A DNA stretch of 64,000 bases from Patagioenas fasciata (GCF_037038585.1 NC_092525.1:24448867-24512866); one strand, 5' to 3'. Positions 12,419-24,492 are shown, numbered from the stretch's first letter. Program-made: numbers and translations. The notes: generated from the letters alone by a model not told the origin.

Positions 12419-13201
12419 GTGAGTAGAAGGTAACACTTTTAAGAACAGACATAAATGAAAGTGATTTCTTGGGTTAATACATAAAGAGTTGGTTTATACT
12501 ATCTATTGAGATTAGTATCTAGTTGTGGGTCAGAGAAACAAAAAATGGCATGCCTTATTTCCCTAAACAGCCAATAACTTTTCAAAAAGAATGATAACTC
12601 AGTGAAACTAATTTCTAAAGGTAGCTAAACAATAAAAAAATTAATATCATTAAAAAGTCAAGCAGTAAGCCTAAAATTCAGGAGATTTAAATATTTAATA
12701 AATCAGTAGTCCTTAGCAATTAATATTGGTAAAGAAGGAAACATTCAATCAACAGACCCACATTGCCTTTCCTACAGTTCTAGCTCTCCTATGGCCTATC
12801 AAACACAGGGGACTCAGAACAAAAGTCCATAGCACAGTCAGCAGAGTTACAGATATGTTAATCCAGAGGCTTCACAGATAAAGTTTTTAAAATACACTGA
12901 AATTAGCTGAGCAGATAAGGACCTGGAGCCACCGCAAAAGCCCAGTCTGGGTTATTAGTAAACTGCAACTGCAGACATCAGCAGTGTCAGCTGAATCCAG
13001 ATTTCCAAAAGGTTTATACATAACTCAACGTGCAGTTTCCAGCCCATCTCTAGTCCATGTTAATATTCCCTTTCGTTTGCTTGATACTGTTTATTATTAA
13101 TAGCTAAAAGATTTGCACAAGCAGCTGATGCTTCTGTTTAAAGACTAAGATCACTGTTTCTCCTTATGAATTTTCAGTAAAATATTAAAGTTTCTTTCCA
13201 G

Positions 13202-13266
13202 AAGTTATTAAGTTCCAAGCAGAGGAAGTATATGACAATACTACCGGCTACTTTTTATGGGAAGAG
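13202..13266 (+). CDS. Exon-like open segment, unassigned gene (speculative)
   Basis: A TTTCTTTCCAG acceptor is followed by two bases and 21 codons up to a GAAGAG|GTGATT donor. The start phase fits the one spare base left by the open segment ending at 12418, giving a Glu codon at the junction. The end phase (0) fits the start at 16242. Short length makes a chance match quite possible. Confidence 0.2.
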
Positions 13267-14148
13267 GTGATTGCATTACTTCGATTAGTGTACTTGTGAT
13301 ATTTGTACTGGGATATTAATAACAATCCTATTATCTGCTGTGTGCCAGAAATACAATCAACTTAGATAGACCAAGCAATCACTGAACAGAAAATCCCTCA
13401 TAACTTCTTTGTGTTTTTGTGAATTGTGATCAATACTCCATAAAACACAAGCAGCAATCAGATTGCATCCATTTAGTTACTCTGTGCACTAGTCAGAATA
13501 CTTCTGGGTTTTAGCATCCCTCTCTGGCTCCTAAAAATGGCTTAAAAATTTATATCAGCATTGAAAATATCAAAGAGAAAGTCATGTCTGTATCATTCAG
13601 ACATAAGGCAACTAGATAGAAATTTCTAAAAAAATGCATCTGTTGCACTGTTCGGAACTCTTGTTTTAAATTAAAAATGTGTATCATAGATGATTAGGAA
13701 AAAAAATAGGCATAGATACTGTAATCCTTCCTTTCATAAATAGTCTTACAGGAGTTAATGGGACTATTCTATAACAAAAACTGTCTTACCTTTTCAAAAT
13801 CATAAAACTAGTCAATTTGCAATCACAGTTCAAAGGTGGGTGAACAGTAGAATCATCAGGATTAGACACAGGTTAAACATCGAGAAATAAATGGAATCAA
13901 AGAATGATGTGTTGCTTAACTTGTTGTCATCTCTGTTCTCATAACTGGACTGATTTTACTGGCATTGCACTAAGAAAGCTGGACGAAATTTGCATCAGGC
14001 CTTTATCTGGAATTTTGTTACTTTGCTGAAAATTCAAAACCTATTTTGAACTGGTTCTAAAGCTTGGCCACTTCTCAGTGAGAACTTAGGGTACATAAAA
14101 GTAAAGCCCCTTCCTGAAAATACCAAGACATGTAAATTGCATGTACAG

Positions 14149-14236
14149 CTTTAAAGAACCTGCTGATTGCTACCTAAGAAGGTTAAGACCAGAAAATCAG
14201 AAACCAGAACACTGGAAAAAAAGTGCTACTTCAGAA
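14149..14236 (+). CDS. Exon-like open segment, unassigned gene (speculative)
   Basis: One base plus 29 codons between TGCATGTACAG and a strong TCAGAA|GTAAGT donor. It reads FKEPADCYLRRLRPENQK and onward, which is protein-like. It ends in phase 0, as the segment at 16242 requires, but its start phase does not follow from the segment ending at 13266. It could instead be a first coding exon beginning at ATG 14141, or be spurious. Confidence 0.22.
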
Positions 14237-16241
14237 GTAAGTAACAAAGAGACAGTCTTAGTGTTAGAAAATTCAAGTTGTAGCTATTTACATTCTGCCA
14301 GGCCAGAAACTCTTCAAATCAGTATTATTTGGATTTTGTACTATGTTTATCCTCTTTTATCAAGGCTCAAACCTGGGACTGAATCAGTCACCAAGTATTT
14401 AATGTAAATGCAGGTGCTGAAGGCTTTCTCTCCACCTGTAAGATGCTGAAGTTTAACTAGCAGCAATGCATGGAAAGCTTTTGGTCGTGTCTGGCACAAT
14501 GTTACACAGTCTGCCATACGCATTCTGTGGAAATAAGAGAAAAATAACTGATAAAGAGAAATAAGAAGCACTGCAGACAATTGGGATGATAATTCATATT
14601 TCTCTCCTATTATGACTTTCAGAAGCAAGTGGATGCAAAGGTAAGAAATTGCAGAAAGGATTCATATTTTGCTGCCAGGAATCTTTTTTTTAGTATTATG
14701 TAGGACTGAAAGAGGTATCTTGGTTCATCATTTCTAGTTTCCTATTATCAACGGGAACTATTTATAATAATCTAATTCATAAATATACAAAGCTCTATCT
14801 TTGGAGTACAGAAGAGTAGAGAGGACAAAAATTCTACTGGAAGACAAAACATTTTTTCAGAAGTTTCCTTTTGATTTCCAGCCTAAATTTACTCACTGGA
14901 TATTTAGACAGATTTGTTCTTTTACCAATATGATCCTCAAGCTAAAAGAATATTTTTTTTCCTCTGGTTACCCCTCTGTATTCAGAGAGCAATCATAGCT
15001 CCCTTTTGCTTTCATTTTACAGACAAATTGAAGTCTCTTATTTTTCTCCTGCAAGACAGTTTCATTCTCCCCATCATCCTAGTAACCTACCTCTATATCT
15101 GTTTCCCATCCCATTTCAACTTTCTGGACCCCTATTGACCAGATTCAGGTGTTTTTTTGTTTGTTTCATGTGGACTTCATCAAACAGTTTGGCCTGAAAC
15201 TTATTTTACAGATCCACAAAAGCTGAGGATGAAGAACAACCCCCTAACATTGCTTAGGTCAAGATGTGGCATGTGGTGCTTGGCCTTTTTGTTCTCATCT
15301 TAGAACACAGACATACCTAAAATAAGAAAGGCTGTGTCCTCAGGCAGAAAGCAACTTTGCGTGCGATCATATAGGAAAAATCAATTGGGACCTAAATTCT
15401 TGAGGCTGCAGTACTTGGTGCAAAATATTTCAACTGAGAAGACAAAAATTCCTTATTCTGCAGCTTGGGACAGCTGGATCCCAGTTTCTGAATCACTGGA
15501 AGTTTATGTCAAGTGGAGACAGTGGGAAGCTGGAAGCTGAGCAGGGTGAGATTTGGAGAGAGGCAAGGAGCCTGTCACTGAGCCGGCTTGTTCAGGGACA
15601 GCAGGCAACAGACAAAGAAAGAAAAGAATGATGTGATTATCAAGACCAAAAGACAAAATTACATGAAAATGTTTTCAGGGCAGAGTAATACAAGTAGAAG
15701 ATGGTACATCGAATGAAATATCAATAGGAGTAGAAGAAAAAAAAATAACTCAACTGAAAGTATTAAATACTGCACGATTCCATTATTTGTAACAGCATCA
15801 ATGCGCAAATGACGGCCACCCCGACGCTCTCTGGTCCCTTTGTGCTAAGTCTTGTATGAATAATCAAAAGAGACTATGGGTCAAGGGCCTTAGACCTTCA
15901 AGATGTGTAAAGTGATGGATAAGCTTTGCAGATTTAATGAGAGCACATATTGATACTGAAGAATATTCTAGTTATGTGCACTAAACCTGTTGTTTTTTTT
16001 TTTTTTCCCACAGCCAGTAAGCCAAATGGTCACTGAGAAAAATCATAAGATGATTTGTTAAGATGTTGTTCAGAACAGAGATATTTGCATAGAAATTGTG
16101 ATTAATTAAAATTACTTTTGGTAGATTAAGTTGGAATGGCCACTGTTAAAAAATGAGCCATGTTTCTGAAAGAGAAATAATTTTAAAGGAAGTCTTAAAA
16201 ACACTTTGTCAATTTGCATTGTACTGTTTGGTTATTCACAG

Positions 16242-16352
16242 GCTAATTTTATTCTTCCAACTGTCACATTACCTTCAGCTGGAACATCAGTCAGAACAAG
16301 AGATCCTCTCCTACCTGTGACAGTCAGAGAGTGGAACAAAATTGCCAGTGAA
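16242..16352 (+). CDS. Probable internal exon of an unrecognised gene
   Basis: Exactly 37 codons lie between a TTATTCACAG acceptor and an AGTGAA|GTGAGT donor, both near consensus. The frame is open throughout and starts and ends in phase 0, matching the terminal segment at 17433. The peptide (ANFILPTVTLPSAGTSVRTR, then a VREWNKIASE end) has mixed composition without low complexity. I do not recognise it. In mammals no protein-coding gene is known to me between RGS18 and RGS21, so this could be a gene lost or unannotated there, or a decayed remnant. Confidence 0.4.
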
Positions 16353-17148
16353 GTGAGTTGCTGTTTATGGCTATTTTAACCACAGAAGGTTTATGGGATG
16401 GGATGGCCAACTTTTGAATAATCTAGATAGTTTTTCTTCTCCTTCCCCCTTTACAGTCACTATAATGATTTCGATTTTGTGTTATCAATTCTGCTTGCCA
16501 TTCCCATTCAGGTAAATCCCGTGACATCAATGAGTTCATTCTCTGAGTGATCAGCAAATATTAAGTTAAATAATATTATCTGTGAGGAAAAGAAGCAGAA
16601 CGAGGCTTATGCTGTCTATTTTATCCTGGTGTTTCACTAGTAAATACTCAATTAGCAACCTGAACATTTGTTATATGTTGGATAAAAATTTATTACAGTT
16701 ACTAAAAGAAATTCTCTGCTGATTAATTTCATCAGCACACATCTCACGAAGTACCACATAGTGCTACATTCAGTTTTCATTTGTGTTTTCAATACAGACT
16801 GACCATATTTGCAGTCCAGTTTCCCTTATGTATGTGTGTATGTATACGCACAGATACACAACACTTTAATATTTTGTTTAAACATAATTTTGTGCAGTCC
16901 GGATACAAGCAAACTGACAGCTACAAAAAAAGTCCCTTGCTTGTTAAAGATGACAATGCCACAATCTATTGTAACAGTAGCTACAGTTACCTAATGTGGT
17001 CACACTATCATCTAATTTTTTGATAAATTTACAATTGGAAAATGCCATTAGTGGTGATGCTGACAAAAAACTGGAATACAGCTCTCAAACTAACCTGTGT
17101 ATTTCAGAGCAGGGTTTTGACAGTCAAGCTCTCAGAGTCCCCTAAAGA

Positions 17149-17189
17149 ATATATATATATACACACACACACATATATATACATATATA
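17149..17189. repeat. (AT)n(AC)n(AT)n microsatellite
   Basis: Compound dinucleotide repeat with an (AC)n centre flanked by (AT)n arms, followed by T-rich and then A/C-rich low-complexity sequence. Confidence 0.95.
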
Positions 17190-17241
17190 AAATTGTTTTT
17201 TTAACAGTCTAGGTTTTTTTTTTTTTCCTAAATTAAAAACC

Positions 17242-17298
17242 AACCAAACAAAACAAACCCCAGCCAACCAAACAAAAAAAACACACAAACACAAAACT
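17242..17298. repeat. A/C-rich low-complexity tract
   Basis: Strand-asymmetric run of CCAACCAAACAAAAC-type units with almost no G or T. It resembles the other A/C or G/T tracts at 24390, 31907, 40160 and 62706. Confidence 0.9.
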
Positions 17299-17432
17299 CT
17301 GTAATATTTCATACAGAACTGTTTGGTCCATTTATCATAATCCAGAGCCTTTGAGCTCCTAAAATACCTATTTTTTACGTTAGTATATACAGTGGCAGAA
17401 AGTCAATAGTCAGCATAATGATCTTTTCATAG

Positions 17433-17546
17433 GTGAGATTTCAGGAACCTATTGATCAGACAGACAAAAATGCAGCAGACTTCACACGAAAGGTCCCTTT
17501 GAAACACTCTCGTGATGGATGGGCACCTGATCAGCATCCAGAATAA
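17433..17546 (+). CDS. Probable terminal coding exon of an unrecognised gene
   Basis: After a TTTTCATAG acceptor, 37 codons run to TAA at 17544-17546. The peptide reads VRFQEPIDQTDKNAADFTRK, then a VPLKHSRDGWAPDQHPE end. It joins in phase 0 to the segment ending at 16352. An alternative acceptor (TTTCAG, four codons later) keeps the same frame. An AATAAA overlaps the stop, and a better placed poly(A) hexamer lies at 18367-18372. The family is not recognised. It could also be a relic exon. Confidence 0.42.
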   Translation: MRFQEPIDQTDKNAADFTRKVPLKHSRDGWAPDQHPE

Positions 17547-19033
17547 ATACATGCTCTAGTACCCGCAGCCTGCAGGCAGAGCAGCCCTTGCAGGCAGGCG
17601 CTGTGCTTCAGCAGAGACTTTTCCATCCTCTTTTTCTCCCTCACCCCAATTTCCCACCCCCCGGTGTTGTCAGCAGCATCTACGGCTCATGATGCCGTGC
17701 TGAGCAAGGACAACCTGCTCCACGTTTAGTTAGGATGAACTAATGTCCTCCCCTAACGCACAAGGGAGAAAGGAGTTACATCCCTGAGTTTGCGTGACTG
17801 AAACCAGAGAGACCGACTGAGAAAAACCTTTCCATGCAGAATGACTAACTTCCACCAAGATTATGTTGTGTGGCTTTTTAAATGGGAACAGGGTCTGGTC
17901 AGAAAATAAGATTTCTCTTTCCATCAGACATCCTGGAATTTGTTTTGATTTTGCACCAAATGAGAGAGAAGATGCACAGAAATTATTCTAGAGCTGCCAA
18001 GATGTCAAGTGACTACTGTATTCACATAGAATTTAAACTTGGTTTCAAATCCCCCCTGTCTGTCATAACCTATACAAGATACATAACAAGACGATTAGAA
18101 AGTTTGTTTCCCCTCTCATTGTATGGTTAATACATCTCTACTATTTGTATAAAATGTAGCAGATTCAACAAAAACAACATGAGATAGAAATCTACTTAAT
18201 TATTGCTTACCTCTCCAGATATTCTTGCATGTATTTTAGAGCTTACATGTCTCTTTATCTTATGTTAGATTTTAGTAGAATTAATGCATATTACTTTTTA
18301 AAATATAAATGCATAGATGGAATGAAGAACGTTTTAGTAGCATTTTGCATTTGTGAAAGATCTCCAAATAAAACAGTTCAAAGTGCAAGACCAGAGCAGA
18401 GTAATTGATTTTTTTTTTTTTTTCCCTCCCAATTTTGGATATAGGTTTTTTAAAAGGAGATAAAGAGACATGTAAGCTCTAGAATCTTGTACTGAGTCAG
18501 TTCTGGGTATGTAATAGGATATTAGCTCAACAAAATTCTTTTATGACCTGTCTATAGAGTTTACAGGAAGAAATTATTTACATTTGAAATTTCTAGCTCA
18601 AAAAATTTTGGATGAGGACATTCATAAGATTTGATTTTTTTTTTTCCAAAATTTTCTGAAAGAAAAAACAAACTATTTCAATAAAATTTCAGTTACAAAC
18701 CACTAAACTGAGGTTTGTTGAAGAATTATGCTCCTTATTCTTGAAAAGAAATTCAGTACATGCTCTAGGACATTAATATACCTCCTATGCTTCTGTTATA
18801 GTTCAATGAATTGCAAGCAATGTTGTACTTTATGAGTCTATGTTGTTCTCTACACTCAAAAAAAAAAAAAAGCGCCACACTTTTTTGTTGACTTTCTGTT
18901 ATTCAGTGCATGGGGTAGTGTGAATTACTCACCTGCTCCTCAAGGAGACAGCCAAATACTAGAGTAGCTACCATAGAATGCACAGGCCAGAGGTCACCAT
19001 GTTATTTTTCAAGGACAGATGTTGTTTCCACAG
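17547..19033. other. Non-coding stretch before the secure RGS21 exons
   Basis: The first ~170 bases are much GC-richer than the surroundings, with GCAGGCAG repeats. The rest is AT-rich, with T-runs near 18411-18423 and an A-run near 18860. It may hold the 3' UTR of the unassigned gene, with an AATAAA at 18367-18372, and the end of RGS21 intron 1. I see no certain exon. Confidence 0.45.
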
Positions 19034-19095
19034 GTCAGATGCTGAAGAAACAATGGCCTGGTCCATGTCTGTGGATACAGTACTAGCCAATAAAG
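19034..19095 (+). CDS. RGS21: RGS21 62-base pre-RGS-box exon
   Basis: Acceptor TTTCCACAG and donor AAAG|GTAAGA frame one base, 20 codons and one base. The residues ETMAWS and LANK align with the human protein. Confidence 0.92.
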
Positions 19096-21247
19096 GTAAG
19101 AATTAAAAAAAAAAAAAAAGTTTTTAAAGAACACGTGTAGACCCAATACACAAACGCTGCTGTCAGGTTTTCACACCGCTTTGCAGTCAACTCACACGTG
19201 CTTTGAAGCAGAGCAGCACTGCTGCTAAAGGCGTGGGAGCTGCTGTGCTGGAAAGCAGAGGGGCCACAGTTCTTCTAGCTGCAAACACAATAGAGCTTCT
19301 GGCCAATGCTTCAGGAACATTTAAGAAGGCAGAAGTGCTCTGAAACAGTTTAATTTTATTAAGATAATGGTTGTAAAACTCTCCATGCAATAGTTCTGTT
19401 TTTCCTGATTTATTTTTTAAAATAAAAACAACCACAAACCTTTTCTTAGGTATTCCTGTTACAAAGAAATATATATATTGTGATTATTTCTAAACCACCC
19501 AAAGTCACTCCTCTAAGAGATCCCATTCCTACTGACGTTAAGCCCCAAACCACGTGGAATGGTTAAAAATTTCCTTGCACCATTTTCCTGCTGGAACTCT
19601 GCGGCTGGGACCCTGCGGTGCCTCCGTGCTGTTTCTGCACAGTATTAATTTGATTGACACAACTAAATTTGGGTGCTGTCAGTTGTCTTTTCTAACAGCT
19701 TGTGATATGGATTAATTTTAAAATAAATTCTTCCAAACAAGATTTCCTTAGGTTTTGTTTGTTTTTCTCTTAAATGTGAACAAAAGTTGAACTAAGTAGT
19801 AGCAAAGAGTCCTTCTCTCCACTTAAGTCTTAATAATTACACTGTGTATTCTGCATATATACATCTACATAGTCTGCATTGTTCTTTCAAGTTTTCCTCC
19901 ACCCATGATCTCCTGTATTTTTCCCCAGATGGCGTGGAAGCTTTTAGGACATTTTTGAAGTCAGAGTTCAGCGAGGAGAATGTGGAGTTCTGGCTGGCCT
20001 GTGAGGACTTCAAGAAAACCAAGTCCCCCACTAAGATTGCCTTAAAAGCCCAAAAGATTTATTCTGACTTTATACAAGCTGATGCTCCAAAGGAGGTAAA
20101 CAGGTTTTTTTTGTGTATACTTTGGGTACTCACTAAGAATGGGCATCAATGGGAAAATTCAGATCCAAATTTCCTGAAGTGACAAAAAATGCAATTCAAT
20201 GTGTCTGTGCTTCCATTTTCATGTAAATTATCTACCAGGTGGAAAACACTGCGTGGAACTCTGTGAGGCAAGCAAAGACATCTTATAGATAAATACAGTA
20301 CTACAAATACATTCTTCATATAGGTCATGGGTTTATCTCACCTTCTGAAATTTCAAAGAAAACAGATGTCCAATATAATTTGTTTTCCTTAACCATTTTT
20401 CCAATGCAATAAGCACCATTTCCTCCATATTTTAGGTAACAGTATATTGGAATGTTAATGGCTGTATTTGTTCTTTTGCCGTGAATATCAAAATGCAAAC
20501 TAAACTTGCAAAAATTTCCATCACAGCATTCAATTTTATAAATATTTTTAAAATGCTTACTGTGAAGAAACAAATGGCTAATTAGTCACTTTTATGCTGA
20601 TGGTTTTGCCCTTGATAGTGAGAGTACTTTGAATGTCCCCATGTCTTACATATGATTGAAATCAATTTTATTGAAACAAAAAATCCTTACAAAATAGATA
20701 GGGTCAAACCTAAAACAATGCCAAGTATCTTCATTTCTAATTAACTCTTTGGTAATTGGTACTTCATGGGATTTGCTTGGGCAAAAAGATAAAATAATCA
20801 GAAGCAAGTTTTTTTTTGTTGTTTGTTTGTTGTGTTTATTTGTTTCAGTGATGCCATCTTTTTAAGAGCCAAAAAAATATTAAAATTCAGTATGCCAGAA
20901 AATGATAGGATAACTTTCATTCTCATTTGCATTAGCCAGGGTATTTGGAAAGAAATTCAAATGCTGATTGTGTCCTGTACACGAGCAGACCTCAGCTTTC
21001 CAAAAAATCAGACATTAATTTTATGCCTCCTTTCTTCTTACAGATTAATATTGACTTCCACACCAAAAACCACATTGCTCAGAATATGACTGAGCCCACC
21101 CTCAGCTGCTTTGATGATGCTCAGAGGTTAATCTATAGTCTGATGGCAAAGGACTCTTTTCCTAGGTTTTTAAGGTCAGAAGAGTACAAGGAACTAGTAA
21201 AGAAGCAACAGAATGGAAAACAGAAGAGATGGCTCCCATTTTTGTAA
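19034..21247 (+). CDS. RGS21: RGS21, regulator of G-protein signalling 21 (first coding exon unresolved)
   Basis: Three secure exons (19034-19095, 19929-20095, 21044-21247) encode nearly the whole of a minimal R4 RGS protein. They comprise an [18 protein letters not shown] pre-box helix, an RGS box with [20 protein letters not shown], an INIDF start to the last exon, and a C-terminus ending RWLPFL. The human protein ends KKWLPFL and is about 152 residues, and this model gives about 145 plus a short first exon. The G-alpha-contacting Asn residues are present. Human RGS21 is described in taste and other chemosensory cells, where it limits G-protein signalling from taste GPCRs. The first ~8 codons lie in a tiny upstream exon that I cannot choose between several candidates. 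Confidence 0.93.
19096..19928. other. RGS21 intron
   Basis: An 833-base GT...AG intron with donor GTAAGA and acceptor TTTTTCCCCAG. A 15-base A-run follows the donor near 19106. Confidence 0.85.
19929..20095 (+). CDS. RGS21: RGS21 RGS-box core exon
   Basis: 167 bases: a split Asp codon, then 55 codons through [20 protein letters not shown] to DAPKE before donor GTAAAC. Length and phase equal the RGS18 counterpart. Confidence 0.95.
20096..21043. other. RGS21 last intron
   Basis: A 948-base intron ending TTTCTTCTTACAG. No exon or named repeat inside. Confidence 0.85.
21044..21247 (+). CDS. RGS21: RGS21 last coding exon
   Basis: 67 codons plus TAA. It begins INIDFHTK, continues through [13 protein letters not shown] and ends RWLPFL, the hallmark C-terminus of RGS21. 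Confidence 0.95.
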   Translation: MNIDFHTKNHIAQNMTEPTLSCFDDAQRLIYSLMAKDSFPRFLRSEEYKELVKKQQNGKQKRWLPFL

Positions 21248-21409
21248 GAAAACAAATGTCAAAGACCTGAGGGATTATTAACTTGTAAATGTCTCATACT
21301 GCAAAACTCAGTACAATATAATATTAAAGTGATTGCACAAACCAGATCTAAGAATTACCTTTGCCAGCTTGTTTTTAAGTATAATATGCACTTGATAATT
21401 TCTAATAAA
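21248..21409 (+). other. RGS21 3' UTR with poly(A) signal
   Basis: Short non-coding tail after the stop. AATAAA at 21404-21409 is a well-placed poly(A) signal, and a later one near 21660 could extend the transcript. Confidence 0.6.
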
Positions 21410-24389
21410 GTTGGTGGATAAATATTCAAGAAACAGGATGGAACATGCTAAGACATTTGAGCTACCTTTTTAGCAAAGTAGTTGGACATTGATAAGTTTT
21501 CCAGTGCATGCTTTATTTGTCAAACTGTTTTCACGTTTTTAAGCAGAATGTTGTGGTTTTCTGGTTTGCTGCTGTTTTTTCTTTAGGGGTATGGCCTCAA
21601 AACCAAATTTCTTTCAGGGAACTTGAATACATTTACTCATTAATTCATCATCTTGTTTGTAATAAAAATTAAAATTCTCTTTTAAGCATGTTTTATACCA
21701 ATTCAAAACAGGAGAAGCAGAAATACAGTAGATAACATACTATGATAATATTTAATAAATAGGCAGCTGCTTTCCAACAAATGTTCCTGGCATTCAGAGC
21801 AAAATAATTTTTCATAATACAACTCTCTTCAATACGACTGTCTTCAATTTTCTTTGTGTTTATTTCATTTAAATTTTTATTGAAAAATATCATTTATTAA
21901 TTGTGTAGGCATTTTGGAAAAAATGAGTAAATCTTCCTTTATACATTTTCAATTAATAATTCATTTTCCTTGCTTTTCCAAATGTATCAGTGATACTGTC
22001 CCCATGAGCTCATGAAGAAGTAATATCAATAATTATTAACATTTCTCAATTAAATACAGATAAGTGGAAAAGTAGGCATCAGAGAAGCAGTTTTAGGCAA
22101 GCAAGCATGTAAATCAGGTTTCAGTCACGGTGTTATTTTTCAAACAAGCAAGATGCAATAGGACTCTACTGCAATCTTCAGGTGTCTCCCAATACACACA
22201 CTTTTTCATTGCTATTAGAGGATTTATTGTATATATTTAGGCAAAAGAGGAAACTGTGGCATACTACTGAAGAAAAAATATTTCAAACCATATGGAGCAG
22301 GAAGAATCTTTACCATGGAAGAGAAAAAATAACAGAAATCCCAAATACCCTGCCTTCGGTTATGTACTTAGGTTAATGCCCTGCCACAGCTTATATGTAT
22401 GTAGGTAGGGTGTAAAATATCTATTCTTTGATACTCATCGTCTATTCTATCACCTACTTTTTCTTCTTGACGTCTGCATTTCTTTTTATTTTCTATCTTA
22501 CCCAGCACTAATGGTTAACAGAGAAATGAACACATTGGCTGAGGTTGAGCTACAAGGAGGATGTGGGTTTGTTTTGCAGCCCCACAGCTGCCATCCATTT
22601 TGCAATGATATTTCAGTGGAAAACTGCAACTTCCTCCTGCAGCACAGCCACGATGTCCTTTCTGCACCAGGGGATTTCTGCTGGTTAAAGTCACAGTAAA
22701 CTAAGCAATCAGGGTTGCTGAAATTATATCACTCAAAAATGTAGCAAGTCGTTTTCCTTTCTTACAAATCCAATTCTCATTTTCAGAAGAGAAAATTCGC
22801 ACACGTAGGAAGAAGCGGGATCGTGTCACCTTTCTTAGTAGGGCAAGTAGAAAACCAAGAAGTTCTGCTCTACCAGTTGTTTGGGACCTAAGGATAAAAA
22901 AGTACCCTGAAAATAGATGTGCGATTGTGAAATCTCACAACTCTCTGTGCTCCTTTAAAACTTGCACACTTCTGACTTTACCCCATCACAAAGAGAGCTA
23001 GAAAGTCACAAGAGAGGTGGCTGCCAGTGATCTACAACTCCTGGCTGAAAACACAGCATAAGGAGAAGTTAAAAATTTATATAAAACAGTCAAACTTGAT
23101 TAAAATAATGCATACTACTATTCTGGTAACCATAGCAAAACAAAAGCAGGAAGCATCATGCCCATATGATGGCTGGCTGATTCTCTAAGATCTACAGCAT
23201 CATTGTTGTCAAAAGAGTAGATAATTCCTAACATTTTAGCAGTTGACACTCATTTCAATAATTACATAATAAAGCACCATGAATGGTTTTAACACATTTT
23301 CAATTAATTTAGAATGCTTTAAGGGAAATGTACAGTAATTGCACTTTTAGAGGTTATCACAGACCGAAGTGTGAAGTAACATTACTAATCCTTCCATAAC
23401 CTGCTAATTAAAAGTATGCTAGTTTTAATTAACTAATAAATTAAACATTTGTTCTTGATCAAGCCTTTCAACATTTTTAATCTGTTTCAGATGCTTAAAT
23501 ATGAGATGAAACTTCACAAGGTTTAGATAAGTAATCACTATAGATTCATATATATAAAAAAATAATTGGAGACACATTCACAATTAATTTTTAAAACCCT
23601 CAAAAAGCTATCTGGCTATATCATATAAAAGTAAAGAATCTACAGCATGTTGAAATATTTTTAAGTTTAACAATCAAATTTCTGAAAGCTTCTATAATAT
23701 AGCTTGCTATTAAAGATCTATTTCAGGAAGTATTTAAAAACACACAGATGTGAAAGATGGGAGCCAGTTTTTGTTACTTCTCCTTATTTTCTAAGTCTAA
23801 ACCTCATGCCTCATACTTCTACAGCACCAAAAAAAGGTCACAGCCAGGCATCTGAGCTCTGATAATTTGATACAGGAAAAGGCCAGGCACTGAAGAGGGA
23901 TTTAGAAGATTTAGACTGAACTTCGCCAAAATCTCAAAGTTTTACCAAGGACGTCCAGCACGAGGTTGGCCCGAACCTGTTGGGTAGCAGTTATGAAACT
24001 GAGGAGTTACTTTCATCTTCCATCAAAATGTAGCATATTTATGGCAATATCTGGGGGGCACACAGACATTGCAGGAAAGCAGAAGCTATGTTCAGGCTTC
24101 AGAGCAAAGTCATTTAATATCAGAGTCAGATCTTCATTGTCAAAGCCACTAAAGTTTGAAAATACCTGGATATAAATTTTGTGGAGAAAGGTCACAACTA
24201 CCCTTATAAGTTTGTACATCACCTGTTCTTCTGGAACCTCAAGCACTAACACATTATCAGAATTATTTATCCTAATTAAAGCTCTGGGTTACAACTGGAA
24301 AAGAAAACTACAGTGTTGTTAATACTGAAGATTACAGATTCAATAACTATCTTACAGAAGATACAATGGAAATTTTAGGGTGGTTTTGC

Positions 24390-24492
24390 TGTTTCTGGTT
24401 TGGGTTTTTTGTTTTGTTTTGTTGTTGGTTTGTGGGGTTGTTTTTTGTGTGTGTGTTTTTGTTTGTTTGTTTTTCCTTGTTTGTTTAGGGTT
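24390..24492. repeat. G/T-rich low-complexity tract
   Basis: About 100 bases almost free of A and C, made of TTTTG, GTTTGTTT and GTGTGT units. Confidence 0.9.

Noticed and set aside
19844-20182. Long single open frame covering the RGS21 core exon
   Set aside because: It reads through both splice sites into introns; only 19929-20095 is coding.
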